Notes: generated by a model not told the origin, from the sequence alone. Counted from the first letter of the stretch, positions 26,246 to 35,286 are shown. The stretch: DNA of 64,000 nt from Phyllobacterium myrsinacearum (GCF_002980555.1 NZ_PVBT01000005.1:1-64000), one strand, 5' to 3'. Numbers and translations: made by a program.

Positions 26246-27976
26246 ATGACACTTGTTTATGAAAGCGGCTTCAACCGCATCCTCGACCAGCTTCTCGCAA
26301 CCTATGGCGAGGCGGCCGCCCGCGGCACGCGCTTCGAAGCCTGGCTGTTCGAAGATGCGCCAAGCCGGCGGGCCGCCGAGGAAAAGCTTGCAGCCATCGG
26401 CGTTGAGGCACGCTTGCGCAGCGCCTACAAACCGCTCCTGCATTTCTTTCTGGAAGAGGTCGATACCGGCGCCCTGAAAAGCATCACCATCGCCTATCCC
26501 GTGCACGAAAACTGCCCGCAGAACCGCTTTCTCCTGGAAACCTATCCGCTGGCAGCGCTCACCGGCACCGCCGAGCTGCGCTTTGAAACCGGCAGCAGCG
26601 CACCCTTCACCTATGACGTGACGCTCACCTACAAGGACGGCCGCAAGGCTGAGCACAAGGTTTTCGCCCCCAATCGGATCCACACGGATTTCATCGGCGA
26701 AACCCTTGTCTCGCCGACCGGCTGGTTAAGGCTGAACGGCGCCTTCGAGGGAACGCGCCTCGAAACCGATTACGAAGCCCTGTTCGCCAACGCCATGCGC
26801 GCCGTGATCGATCATGACTGGGGCAATACCGAGCCCTATTTCGGCGAGCTCAACATTCGCGCAACACTCCCCATGGCCGACCAGCCGCTGCCATCAGGCG
26901 ATGAAGTCATCAGCCTGCGCGAGGCGCTGCACGAAGACTTCTATTTTTCGCTGCTGGAAGTATTCCAGAAAAAATCCGGCCGTCCGCTCGGCGACCGCGG
27001 GTTGCAGCCCGGCCAGATCATACCGGAGATCGTCCACGGCAAGGGCACCCCTGCGATCCGGATCGAAACCCGCACGCTCGATACATCCGAAGCATCCGGC
27101 GAGGCACAGCCTCTTGCGACGGCGCATGCGCCCGTCTTCGTCGCACAGATCCACACGGAACTTGCCGGCATCGGCGGTGAACCCTTCGAGGCACGCTCGC
27201 GCGCCGGGAGGGCAGTTCAGGCCCGCTACCACAGGGGCACCGATGCCGCCGTCATGATCAGTGGCGGCCAGCATCCGAATGAAACAACCGGCATCATCGG
27301 TGCGCTGCGCGCAGCGCAGGCACTGGCGGATCGTCCCGGCGCGCATTTCACCATTTCGCCGCTGGAAAATCCGGATGGCTATGCGGCGCATCATCGTTTG
27401 CGCACCGACAATCCGCGTCACATGCACCATGCCGCGCGCTATACGGCGCTGGGCGACGACCTGGAATACCGCACCGCCGCACAGCCCTATGAAAAAGCGA
27501 TCCGCTTTGAGGCACAGCGCCTGAGCGGTGCGCGCCTGCATATCAACCTGCATGGCTACCCCGCCCACGAATGGACGCGGCCGCTTTCCGGTTACGTGCC
27601 GCGCGGCTTTGCCATGTGGACCTTGCCGAAGGGCTTCTTCCTCATCATGCGTTACCAGCACGGATGGGAGGAGCGGGCCGAGCGCTTCATCGATGCGGTG
27701 ACCCGGCGCCTGGCCGCCGTGCCGGGGCTCGTCGCCTTCAACGGCACGCAGATCAGTCTCTATGAAACCCATGCCGGTGAAACCGGTTTCCGCATCATCA
27801 ACGGTTTTCCCTGCATGATCTCGGTCGATGACAGGCATGACGTGCTGCTGACGCTGATCACGGAATACCCCGATGAAACGATATATGGCGACGCATTCAT
27901 TGCCGGCCATACCGCGCAGATGGAAACGGTTCTTGCCGCCTATGATGCGTTTCAAATGATCGAATCCGTCGCCTGA
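26246..27976 (+). CDS. M14-family zinc carboxypeptidase-like enzyme
   Basis: This 576-residue protein has a C-terminal zinc carboxypeptidase-like domain. Zinc ligands are visible as H343 and E346 in GGQHPNET and H436 in INLHGYP; ENPDGY near 374-379 is the conserved loop, and a Glu in TEYPDET is a candidate catalytic base. The N-terminal 300 residues show no domain I recognise. There is no signal peptide, so it acts in the cytoplasm on imported substrate. It closes the ABC transporter operon. It may trim the imported peptide or deacylate an amino-acid conjugate; products could feed the divergent 5-oxoprolinase. That pathway link is inference. Confidence 0.8.
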   Translation: MTLVYESGFNRILDQLLATYGEAAARGTRFEAWLFEDAPSRRAAEEKLAAIGVEARLRSAYKPLLHFFLEEVDTGALKSITIAYPVHENCPQNRFLLETYPLAALTGTAELRFETGSSAPFTYDVTLTYKDGRKAEHKVFAPNRIHTDFIGETLVSPTGWLRLNGAFEGTRLETDYEALFANAMRAVIDHDWGNTEPYFGELNIRATLPMADQPLPSGDEVISLREALHEDFYFSLLEVFQKKSGRPLGDRGLQPGQIIPEIVHGKGTPAIRIETRTLDTSEASGEAQPLATAHAPVFVAQIHTELAGIGGEPFEARSRAGRAVQARYHRGTDAAVMISGGQHPNETTGIIGALRAAQALADRPGAHFTISPLENPDGYAAHHRLRTDNPRHMHHAARYTALGDDLEYRTAAQPYEKAIRFEAQRLSGARLHINLHGYPAHEWTRPLSGYVPRGFAMWTLPKGFFLIMRYQHGWEERAERFIDAVTRRLAAVPGLVAFNGTQISLYETHAGETGFRIINGFPCMISVDDRHDVLLTLITEYPDETIYGDAFIAGHTAQMETVLAAYDAFQMIESVA

Positions 27977-27986
27977 AAAGGGACCG

Positions 27987-28796
27987 TCAGCGCCCGTCGA
28001 TGCGGGTGAGGAAACCCAGCACCGCCTCGTTGAACAGCTCCGGCCTTTGCAGCGGGGCGAAATGGCTGACGCCGGGCAGGCTGATCAGTTCGGCTCCGGG
28101 AATGCTGCGGGCGAGATAGGCGGCGTGCTCGGGTTTGATGAATTCGTCATGCTCGCTTTGCACGATGGCAACGGGCACACGGATATCGCCGAGATCAGCG
28201 GCGGTATAATTGGGTTCCGTTTTCATCATCAGGCTCACCGCGCCGACAAAGGCGTCGAATTCATCCGGCGTTGCCGAAAGCGCGGCGTAATCCTTCCTGT
28301 GACGGGCAAAACACCGGTCGATCACCGGTGTCGGTACGAAGTCCCTGGTGCCGCTCGAGTCCATGTTGCAACCAAAGAAGAAAACACCCGTGACGCGATC
28401 CGGTTTCTGGCTGGCGAGCACCAGTGCAATGCAGGCGCCGTCGCTCCAGCCGGCGAAGGCAGCCTTTTCAAGCTGTAAGGTATCCATGACGGCGCGAACA
28501 TCCGACGCCATGAGATGATAGGTATAGGGCCGCTCGTCCCGCGTGCTGCGGCCATGGCCGCGGCTGTCGATGAGAATGACCCGGCGGCCGGAATTGACCA
28601 GGGCCGGAAGCTGATACCCCCAGTTGCCGCTGTGGCCAAGGCCGCCATGCAGCAGGATCACCGGATGGCCGGTGCCGTAGGAGGCATACCAGATCCGGGC
28701 GCCATCATGCTCGACATAGCCTTCGCCGGTTGCCGCTGGCAAAGGCGCGGCACCATCCGCCTCGAATATCGTCAGATCGTCATCCCTGAATGTCAT
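27987..28796 (-). CDS. Alpha/beta-hydrolase
   Basis: This alpha/beta-hydrolase fold enzyme of about 269 residues has the oxyanion region LLHGGLGHSGNWGYQ and nucleophile elbow G-W-S-D-G. The acid is in a segment IVQSEHDEFI, and the catalytic His is in GVSHFAPLQRPE. It resembles lactonases and esterases such as PcaD but cannot be assigned a substrate. An ATG at 28796 (MTFRDDDLTIFEADG) is preferred over one eleven codons upstream. It is the last gene of the branched-chain-type transporter operon, 29 bases after the ATPase gene, so it may hydrolyse an imported ester or lactone. Confidence 0.8.
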   Translation of the reverse strand: MTFRDDDLTIFEADGAAPLPAATGEGYVEHDGARIWYASYGTGHPVILLHGGLGHSGNWGYQLPALVNSGRRVILIDSRGHGRSTRDERPYTYHLMASDVRAVMDTLQLEKAAFAGWSDGACIALVLASQKPDRVTGVFFFGCNMDSSGTRDFVPTPVIDRCFARHRKDYAALSATPDEFDAFVGAVSLMMKTEPNYTAADLGDIRVPVAIVQSEHDEFIKPEHAAYLARSIPGAELISLPGVSHFAPLQRPELFNEAVLGFLTRIDGR

Positions 28797-28825
28797 GGTC
28801 ACCAATCCCCTCTCGGAACAAGGTT

Positions 28826-29545
28826 TCAATGGGCAAGGCTGGACACACCAAGCAGCTGATGAACCGTTTCATCGTCCTTGGACAATTGCTCCGACGAGCC
28901 GTCCCAGACGATGCGCCCGCGTTCGAGAATAATGACACGTTCGGCAAATTCCAAGGCGCTCTGGATGCGCTGCTCCACCAGGAGGATCGTCATTTCGCCG
29001 CTGGAAGCGAGGCGCGAAAACGCCGCCATCAGTTCCTCGCAGATAACCGGCGCCAGTCCCTCCAGCGGTTCGTCCAGAAGCAGGAGGGAAGGGCGGCCAA
29101 GGATGGTACGGGCCGTGGACAGCATCTGCTGTTCGCCGCCCGACAGTTTTGCGCCGGAATTGGTGCGGCGTTCGTACAGACGCGGAAACATGTCATAGGC
29201 TTCCTGCAGCGCACTGCGCGGCCGGCCTTTCAGGCCGACGAACAGATTTTCCTCCACCGTCAGCGATGGAAAAATCGCCCGCGACTGCGGAACGAAACCG
29301 AGCCCGCTCCAGGCGCGCGCGGCGCTGTCCATCGCCGTTACGTCACTGTTGCCGAGTTTGATGGTTCCGTCATAGCGCTTCGTCTGTCCGGCAAGCGTCG
29401 CAAACAATGTGGTTTTGCCGACACCGTTGCGCCCAAGCACGGCCACGCGTGACCCCGCCGCTGCCGTGAACGAGATGTTCTCGATCACCCGCGTCGGGCC
29501 ATAGCCCGCGCACAGATTTTCCACTTCAAGCTGCGCTGCCGGCAT
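28826..29545 (-). CDS. Branched-chain-type ABC ATPase, LivF-like
   Basis: This 239-residue ATPase subunit has Walker A GRNGVGKTT, signature LSGGEQQMLSTARTIL and Walker B LLLLDEPLEGLAP, the LivF pattern. The ATG at 29545 follows GGGGAG by eight bases; another ATG two codons upstream (29551) is too close to that site. It overlaps the livG-like gene by about 20 bases. With its partners it forms a HAAT-family importer; such systems carry amino acids, amides, urea or aromatic acids. Confidence 0.92.
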   Translation of the reverse strand: MPAAQLEVENLCAGYGPTRVIENISFTAAAGSRVAVLGRNGVGKTTLFATLAGQTKRYDGTIKLGNSDVTAMDSAARAWSGLGFVPQSRAIFPSLTVEENLFVGLKGRPRSALQEAYDMFPRLYERRTNSGAKLSGGEQQMLSTARTILGRPSLLLLDEPLEGLAPVICEELMAAFSRLASSGEMTILLVEQRIQSALEFAERVIILERGRIVWDGSSEQLSKDDETVHQLLGVSSLAH

Positions 29546-30290
29546 GGGCATAGCTCCCCAGATAGGCTTCGCGCACCCGCGCATCTTTGGTCACATCGCG
29601 CGGCGAACCATCGAAGATGACCGCCCCGGCCGCCAGCACCACGACCCGTTTGGCAAAGCGGAAAACAAGATCCATGTCATGCTCGATCATCAGCACCGCA
29701 AGATCATCCGGCAATTGCGCAAGCGCATTTTCGATCAGGAATGTATCGCTGTGCGGCACGCCTGCCGCCGGCTCATCCAGCAGCAGGACTTTCGGACGCA
29801 GCGCCATCGCCAGGGCAATTTCAAGGAGGCGCTGCTGGCCATAGGCAATCGCGCCCACCGGCACCGATGCAAGCGCACCGAGACTGAGCGTATCAAGAAT
29901 CCCGTTCATTTCACGCATGACTTGCGGCATGGCATGAAAATTCCCGGCCATGCGCCCGGATTTGCCCTCGCGCTGCAGGATGGCCAGCGCCACATGCTCC
30001 CCGGGCGTCATTTCCGGGAACAGCCGGGTGACCTGGAAGGATCGCACCAGCCCCGCACGCACGCGCCGCATCGGACTGAAACGGGAGATGTCCTCGCCAT
30101 CCATCAGCACCCGGCCGGAACTCGCCTGCAGGTGCCCCGTCACCAGATTGACGAAGGTGGTTTTTCCCGCGCCGTTCGGACCGATCAGCGCCAGCCGGTC
30201 TCCCCGCGCCATGGACAGCGAAACATCCCGCGTGACATCCAGCCCGCCAAAGGATTTTTTCAGCCGTTCGACTGCAAAGACCGCACTCAT
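29526..30290 (-). CDS. Branched-chain-type ABC ATPase, LivG-like
   Basis: This 254-residue ATPase has Walker A GPNGAGKTT, the LivG-type RSFQVTRLFPEMT block and Walker B VLLLDEPAAGV. The signature motif is altered: where LSYGQQR-type sequence is expected it reads IAYGQQRLLEIALAM. The frame is open far upstream, but the ATG at 30290 overlaps the livM stop by four bases (ATGA) and gives the correct N-terminus MSAVFAVERLKKSFGGL. It is the third gene of the transporter operon. Confidence 0.92.
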   Translation of the reverse strand: MSAVFAVERLKKSFGGLDVTRDVSLSMARGDRLALIGPNGAGKTTFVNLVTGHLQASSGRVLMDGEDISRFSPMRRVRAGLVRSFQVTRLFPEMTPGEHVALAILQREGKSGRMAGNFHAMPQVMREMNGILDTLSLGALASVPVGAIAYGQQRLLEIALAMALRPKVLLLDEPAAGVPHSDTFLIENALAQLPDDLAVLMIEHDMDLVFRFAKRVVVLAAGAVIFDGSPRDVTKDARVREAYLGSYAHAGSAA

Positions 30291-31294
30291 GGGTTGCTCC
30301 TTGCAAAACGCCTGGCGAGATCGGCCGCGGTGCCATAGAGCCCCTTCGGCGCGAAGAGCACCACGGCAATCAGCAGAGCGCCGACAATGGTCAGCCAGTG
30401 GAACGGATTGGCGGCGGAGACCACATGTTCGAACCACATGAACACAACCGTGCCGGCAAGCGCGCCAAAGAGCGAGCCTGCGCCGCCCAGCACCAGCATG
30501 ACCAGCGCTTCGGCCGAATTGGTGAAGCTCAGGCTGTCGAGCCCGACGACCTGCGTTGACACCGCATTGAGCGCACCGCCAATGCCGGCGACGACGCCCG
30601 ATATCACATACATCCTGATCAGGCTCGCCTTGACCGAAGCGCCCATGGCGCTGACGCGCACCGGGTCCTGGCGGATGCCGCGGCACAGCATGCCGAAGGG
30701 CGAGCGCACGAGGATACGCAGGAGAACAAAGGCGGCGATGAGCAGGACGATACCGAAGATATAGGCCGTCCGCCCCCAAAGATCGAAGGCAAACAGCCCA
30801 AGCAGCGGATCGGGTGCAATGCCCGAGAGGCCATCGCTGCCGCCGGTATAGGCGGATGCCTTGTTGGCCGCTTCATGGAAAAGGTGAATGACGGCGATGG
30901 ACAGGACCAGTTGGGCGAGGCCATGGCCGCGCAGGATGACAACGCCGGAGACAAGACCGGCGGCGGCCCCGGCGATGGCGCCGATGGCGATCATGCTCAG
31001 CGGTTCGGTGATGCCGAAGGTAACGGCAGCAATGCCTGCCGCATAGGCCCCCGCACCGAACAGTGCGGCATGACCGAGGGTCGCAACCCCGCAATAACCG
31101 GTGACGAGGTCAAGCGACAGCACCAGGAACATGATGGCGATGATACGGGTCAAAAGCGCCAGATTGTCCGGAAACAGGACGTAGCCGCCAATAGAAGCCA
31201 GGAGGATGACGGCAACGCCGATAAGATCACGCTGCCATGGCCTGCCCGTGCGGACAGCTGGAGCGGCAGACGTGGAGATGCCGGTGGCGCTCAT
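30287..31294 (-). CDS. Branched-chain-type ABC permease, LivM-like
   Basis: This 335-residue permease has about nine hydrophobic segments and the LivM signature DLVTGYCGVATLGHAALFGAGAYAAG. The ATG at 31294 lies one base after the livH stop and gives MSATGISTSAAPAV; the open frame upstream is inside livH. It forms the translocation path with the LivH-like partner. Confidence 0.92.
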   Translation of the reverse strand: MSATGISTSAAPAVRTGRPWQRDLIGVAVILLASIGGYVLFPDNLALLTRIIAIMFLVLSLDLVTGYCGVATLGHAALFGAGAYAAGIAAVTFGITEPLSMIAIGAIAGAAAGLVSGVVILRGHGLAQLVLSIAVIHLFHEAANKASAYTGGSDGLSGIAPDPLLGLFAFDLWGRTAYIFGIVLLIAAFVLLRILVRSPFGMLCRGIRQDPVRVSAMGASVKASLIRMYVISGVVAGIGGALNAVSTQVVGLDSLSFTNSAEALVMLVLGGAGSLFGALAGTVVFMWFEHVVSAANPFHWLTIVGALLIAVVLFAPKGLYGTAADLARRFARSNP

Positions 31295-31295
31295 G

Positions 31296-32159
31296 TCATT
31301 TCGCCCTTCCGAGAAGTCCGCGCGGAAATACCCAGACGATGGCGATAACCGCAAGATAGAAGAAGAACTCACCATATTCAGGCACGAGATAGCGTCCCGT
31401 CGTATCGATGGCGCCAAGCAGAAGGCAGGCTATGAGCGCGCCCGGAATGGAACCGGCACCGCCGACCGAGACGACAACGAGGAACGTCACCATGTAGCGC
31501 AGGGCATAATAGGGTTCGACGGGCAAAAGCTCCGCGCCGATCACGCCGCCGAAAGCTGCAAGCCCCACCGCGAGGGCAAAGCTTGCGGCATAGACAATCC
31601 GGGTACGCACGCCAAGCGAAGCGGCCATGGCCGTATTGTCGACGGAGGCGCGCAGCTTGACCCCGAACGACGTGCGCTCGATCAGAAACCACAGGCCGAG
31701 CGCCACGGCGACGCCGCAGCCAATGGCAAAGAGTTTGTGGGCGGCAATGGTGCGAAAACCGAGATTGACCGGTCCCTGCAGATCCGCGGGCAGGGGGATG
31801 GTCTTCAATGTCGGGCCAAAGACATAATTGGCAAGGCCGATGACGCAGAAGGTGATGCCGATGGTCATCAGCACCTGTGTCAGTTCCGGCGCGCCATAGA
31901 TGCGGCGATAGAGGAAGCGCTCCAGCGGAATGGCGATGACGATCGTGCCGATGACAGCGAGAATGATGGCAAAACCGTAACCGAGGCCCAGATCGCGCGC
32001 CGCATAGGACGCGATATAGCCGCCGATCATGGCGAAGGCGCCATGGGCCAGGTTGACGACGCGCATCAGCCCCATGGTCACGGACAGGCCGATGGAGATG
32101 ATGAAAAGCACCATTCCGTAGGCGAGCGCATCGACGCCTATGCTGAAGAAAACCTGCAT
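31296..32159 (-). CDS. Branched-chain-type ABC permease, LivH-like
   Basis: This 287-residue permease has the LivH motif SIGLSVTMGLMRVVNLAHGAFAMIGGY near the N-terminus and about eight hydrophobic helices. The ATG at 32159 begins MQVFFSIGVDALAYGM. A 132-base gap carrying a repeat element separates it from the binding-protein gene upstream. It is the first permease gene of the operon. Confidence 0.92.
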   Translation of the reverse strand: MQVFFSIGVDALAYGMVLFIISIGLSVTMGLMRVVNLAHGAFAMIGGYIASYAARDLGLGYGFAIILAVIGTIVIAIPLERFLYRRIYGAPELTQVLMTIGITFCVIGLANYVFGPTLKTIPLPADLQGPVNLGFRTIAAHKLFAIGCGVAVALGLWFLIERTSFGVKLRASVDNTAMAASLGVRTRIVYAASFALAVGLAAFGGVIGAELLPVEPYYALRYMVTFLVVVSVGGAGSIPGALIACLLLGAIDTTGRYLVPEYGEFFFYLAVIAIVWVFPRGLLGRAK

Positions 32160-32191
32160 CAGATCATCCCGGTCACGGAGGGAAGGCCATT

Positions 32192-32258
32192 ACCCTCCTC
32201 TGTCCTGCCGGACATCTCCCCCACAAGGGGGAGATGGGCGGAAGCCCAGAGGGGGGTG
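32192..32258. repeat. Rhizobial-type intergenic palindromic repeat
   Basis: A perfect stem ATCTCCCCC (32214-32222) with GGGGGAGAT (32227-32235) is nested in outer arms CCTCTG (32197-32202) and CAGAGG (32247-32252). The TGCCGGACATCTCCCC theme resembles dispersed intergenic repeats common in rhizobial and related genomes (RIME-like). It lies between the binding-protein and livH-like genes, where a folded mRNA element could favour higher expression of the binding protein. Confidence 0.6.
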
Positions 32259-32291
32259 CCTGAATCAGGTAAATTTCGCATTGGCTATCGC

Positions 32292-33467
32292 CTATTTGGC
32301 CGCAGCCAGACCGGGGTCGGGCTGCTTCTCAAACGTCTTGATTTCCTTGTTGTAATAGGCGCCGTCGCTGCCCTTGGCGACTTCGCGCAGATAGATGTTC
32401 TGCGTGATGTGCCGGGTTTCCGGATCGATCGACACCGGACCGCGCGGGCTTTCCCAGGCAAGGCCCTTCACCGCATCGACCGCCTTCTTGGCGTCCTGTT
32501 TGCCGCCGGTGGCTTCGATCATCTTGTAGATCACATGCATGCCGTCATAGGCGCCGACCGACGGGAACGAGAGTTCCGCCGGATTGCCGATGGCCTTGCG
32601 CGCCGCCTCGACAAAGGCCCTGTTCTCGGGCGAGTCATGCGCGATGGCATAGTGGAACGTGGTGAGGATACCGAGCGCCGCATCGCCAAGCGCCGGCAGA
32701 TCGGATTCCTGCGTCAGGTCGCCCGGAGCGAGAAACTGCACGCCGGCTTCCTTCAGGCCATTCTCATTATAGGCTTTGACAAAACCCAGCGTCGTCGGAC
32801 CCGATGGCAGGAAAGCAAAGACCGCCTGCGCCCCGGAATTGCGTACGCGCTGCATGACCGGGCTGAAATCATTGGTCGACAGCGGCATGCGGATGGATTC
32901 GACGACCTTGCCGCCCTCCTTCTCGAAGGTGGTCTTGAAGGCATTCTCCGCATCGACGCCCGGCCCGTAATCACTGACCACGGTAATGGCTTTCTCGATA
33001 CCGCGCTCGCGGGCAATTTTGGCCATCGGTGCGGATGTCTGCCAGGTGGTGAACGACGTGCGCACCACATAGGGGCTCTTGGTGACAATGGCCGAGGTCG
33101 CGGCATTCATGACCACCAGCGGCACATTGGCCTGCTGCAGGAGCGGCGTGACGGCCATGGCATCGGGGGTGAAATAGAAGCCCGCGAGATACTGCACACC
33201 TTCCTTCACCACCAGCTCCTGCGCTAGCGCCTTCGATTGTGCGGGATCGGCCTGCGGCACGTCGCGGTACAGCACTTCGATCGTGTCATTGCCGATCTTG
33301 TTGCCATGGGTGGCGATATAGGCGTCAATGCCGGCCTTGAAGTTCTTGCCCTGAATGGCGAACGGACCCGAGAACGGGCCGACCACGCCGATCTTGATCA
33401 CATCGGCATAGGCCGCACCGCCAAGCAGAACGGCTGCCGCTGCAGCCAGAATAAGCTTTTTCATCAT
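32292..33467 (-). CDS. Periplasmic solute-binding protein, branched-chain type
   Basis: This 391-residue protein has a signal peptide (about 1-21, AAYA cleavage) and the LivJ/LivK-type fold, with IKIGVVGPFSGPFAIQGKNFKAGIDAY at the mature N-terminus. It is the ligand receptor for the livHMGF-like genes downstream. It lies 127 bases after pcaB on the same strand. In Sinorhizobium meliloti a transporter of this type (PcaMNVWX) imports protocatechuate under PcaQ control, so an aromatic acid is the best substrate guess here. Specificity cannot be read directly. Confidence 0.9.
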   Translation of the reverse strand: MMKKLILAAAAAVLLGGAAYADVIKIGVVGPFSGPFAIQGKNFKAGIDAYIATHGNKIGNDTIEVLYRDVPQADPAQSKALAQELVVKEGVQYLAGFYFTPDAMAVTPLLQQANVPLVVMNAATSAIVTKSPYVVRTSFTTWQTSAPMAKIARERGIEKAITVVSDYGPGVDAENAFKTTFEKEGGKVVESIRMPLSTNDFSPVMQRVRNSGAQAVFAFLPSGPTTLGFVKAYNENGLKEAGVQFLAPGDLTQESDLPALGDAALGILTTFHYAIAHDSPENRAFVEAARKAIGNPAELSFPSVGAYDGMHVIYKMIEATGGKQDAKKAVDAVKGLAWESPRGPVSIDPETRHITQNIYLREVAKGSDGAYYNKEIKTFEKQPDPGLAAAK

Positions 33468-33541
33468 TCCTCCCTTTGATCCCCTGCCGGCCAGATCATT
33501 CTCCTCATCTGGTCCGTTTGGAATGTTTCGTTCAATGTCTC

Positions 33542-33556
33542 ATACCGGTTGGTAAT
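33542..33556. promoter_or_regulatory. Weak PcaQ-like box upstream of the binding-protein gene
   Basis: ATACC-GGTT-GGTAAT keeps the ACC-N4-GGT core of the PcaQ box (ATAACC-N4-GGTTAA) but differs at five of the twelve defined positions. It is about 75 bases upstream of the binding-protein start, a suitable distance for a LysR-type activator site. Confidence 0.3.
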
Positions 33557-33594
33557 GTAAAATGAAAACTATGCGCTATTGCATAATCTCCAAG

Positions 33595-34668
33595 TTATGA
33601 TTGCGTCTGCGATCTGCCGTTTCCGAGCCCCGTTATGGAAGACAACAGGCTGCCCGCCGCCTGCAGCGATGCCGCTGAGGCCGAGACCATGGACGGCAGG
33701 ATCAGCCACTCCAGTGTCCAGGCCGCGCCGGACCGCTCCTGCTCGTGCACCAGCGCCTGATGCATGCCGGAAAGCTGCACGGCGTTGTAGCGGGCAAGTG
33801 TGACAAGCAGTTCCGCCTGAACCGGATTCTGCTTGTGCGGCATGGCCGATGAACTTCCGCCGCCACTGAGGCTGATCGCACCGCCGGACTGCGCAAGCAA
33901 GGCAATATCCTGTCCGATTTTCCCCAGACTGCCGGTCACCAGCGAAAGGAAGCCGGCGAAGTCGGCAATACGGTCGCGCTGGCTATGCCATTGCGGCCCG
34001 TCATAAAGGCCTAGCGCCGCGGCAAGGCGCTGCCGAACAGCGTTCGCCTTATCGCCCAGCTTTTCCAGCGTGCCCGCTGCGCCTCCGAATTGAACGGCCG
34101 GAAAAGCCTGGGTGAGAAAGGCGAGCCTTTGCCGGTCGCGAAGCAAGGGTGCCCGCCACGCGTCGATGCGATCGCGAACAGCGATGGGAATGGCCGCCTG
34201 CATGCGCGTATGCCCCATCAGACTGTTTGAGCCAAAGGCAGCCTCAAGCCGATCCAACCCGGCGATCACATCGCCCAGTCCGCCGGCAAGATGGGCAATG
34301 GCGGGCTTCAGCCGGATCATCAGGCTGGTATCGATGACATCCTGGCTGGTGGCGCCGAAATGCAGGGCGTTCCGATGTTCCCCGGGAATTGTCGCACGCA
34401 ATTGCCGCACCAGCTCCGGCACCACCACGCCATCGCGGGCGGTCGCGTCCTGCAAGGCCATCATGTCAGGCACGAAACACCGGCAGGCCGTGGCGATGGC
34501 TCGCGCGGCATCGGCGGAGATAAGCTCGTCATCCGCCTGTGCCTGCGCCAGTGCCGCCTCGAAGTCGAGCATTGCAGCGATATCGGCGCTGGCGGAAAAC
34601 CAGTCCGCCGCCGCTTGCGCGCCGAGAAGGCCGGAGAGAAACGGATGATCGAAGGGCGAGATACTCAT
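33595..34668 (-). CDS. pcaB: 3-carboxy-cis,cis-muconate cycloisomerase
   Basis: PcaB (357 residues) converts 3-carboxy-cis,cis-muconate to 4-carboxymuconolactone. It belongs to the fumarase/argininosuccinate lyase superfamily; the signature G-S-S-x-M-P-x-K-x-N is visible as GGSSSAMPHKQNP near residues 270-285. Other conserved regions are FGATSQDVIDTSL and GHTRMQAAIP. It ends a pcaDCHGB operon and starts four bases after pcaG. The length is that of the shorter rhizobial PcaB type. Confidence 0.94.
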   Translation of the reverse strand: MSISPFDHPFLSGLLGAQAAADWFSASADIAAMLDFEAALAQAQADDELISADAARAIATACRCFVPDMMALQDATARDGVVVPELVRQLRATIPGEHRNALHFGATSQDVIDTSLMIRLKPAIAHLAGGLGDVIAGLDRLEAAFGSNSLMGHTRMQAAIPIAVRDRIDAWRAPLLRDRQRLAFLTQAFPAVQFGGAAGTLEKLGDKANAVRQRLAAALGLYDGPQWHSQRDRIADFAGFLSLVTGSLGKIGQDIALLAQSGGAISLSGGGSSSAMPHKQNPVQAELLVTLARYNAVQLSGMHQALVHEQERSGAAWTLEWLILPSMVSASAASLQAAGSLLSSITGLGNGRSQTQS

Positions 34669-34671
34669 CGG

Positions 34672-35286
34672 TCAGATATCGAAGAAGACAGTTTCCTTCT
34701 CCCCCTGCAGATGGATATCGAAATGATAGGCCGATCCCTCCCGGCGGGCGAGAAGCGTCGGCACGCGGTTGCGGTGCTCGATGCGCTGCAGCACCGGGTC
34801 TTCGGCGTTTGCGGCCTCCTCATCAGCAAAATAGAGCCGGGTCTGCAGACCGATATTGATGCCGCGCGCCACGATCCACAGCGTCACATGCGGCGCCATC
34901 AGCCTGCCGTCCTTGTAGGGCACACGGCCGGGCCTGATCGTCTCAAACACATACTCACCGGTTTCCATATCCGTCGGGCAGCGGCCCCATCCGGTGAAAT
35001 TCGCATCGGCGGTGCCGCGCATTTCCGATGGGCTGTTGTAGAGCCCCGCAGCATCCGCCTGCCAGATTTCCACCAGCGCATCGCGCAGCGGCGTTCCGGT
35101 TCCGTCAAAAATCCGGCCGCGCAGGGTGATGCGCTCGCCCAGGGTCTTGTCATTGACCATGGCAGCGCCAAGATCGGTGTCATAAACACCTGCGATTCCC
35201 GAGAAATTCGGCGTGCAGCCGATGTGCACATAGGGTCCGGCAGTCTGCGACGGCGTTTCCTTGAGAAAACCCAGAGACTGAACCAT
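34672..35286 (-). CDS. pcaG: Protocatechuate 3,4-dioxygenase alpha subunit
   Basis: PcaG (about 204 residues) is the non-iron alpha chain of the intradiol dioxygenase that opens protocatechuate between its hydroxyl groups. Family features are TPSQTAGPYVHIGCTPN, the block LVEIWQADAAGLYNSP and the C-terminal HFDIHLQGEKETVFFDI. The ATG at 35286 overlaps the pcaH stop, giving coupled translation. It lacks the tyrosine/histidine iron ligands carried by PcaH, as expected. Confidence 0.95.
   Translation of the reverse strand: MVQSLGFLKETPSQTAGPYVHIGCTPNFSGIAGVYDTDLGAAMVNDKTLGERITLRGRIFDGTGTPLRDALVEIWQADAAGLYNSPSEMRGTADANFTGWGRCPTDMETGEYVFETIRPGRVPYKDGRLMAPHVTLWIVARGINIGLQTRLYFADEEAANAEDPVLQRIEHRNRVPTLLARREGSAYHFDIHLQGEKETVFFDI

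Noticed and set aside
29526-30779. A 417-codon version of the LivG-like ATPase
   Set aside because: The extra N-terminus lies within the livM-like gene and has no ABC features; the ATG at 30290 gives the family-standard start.
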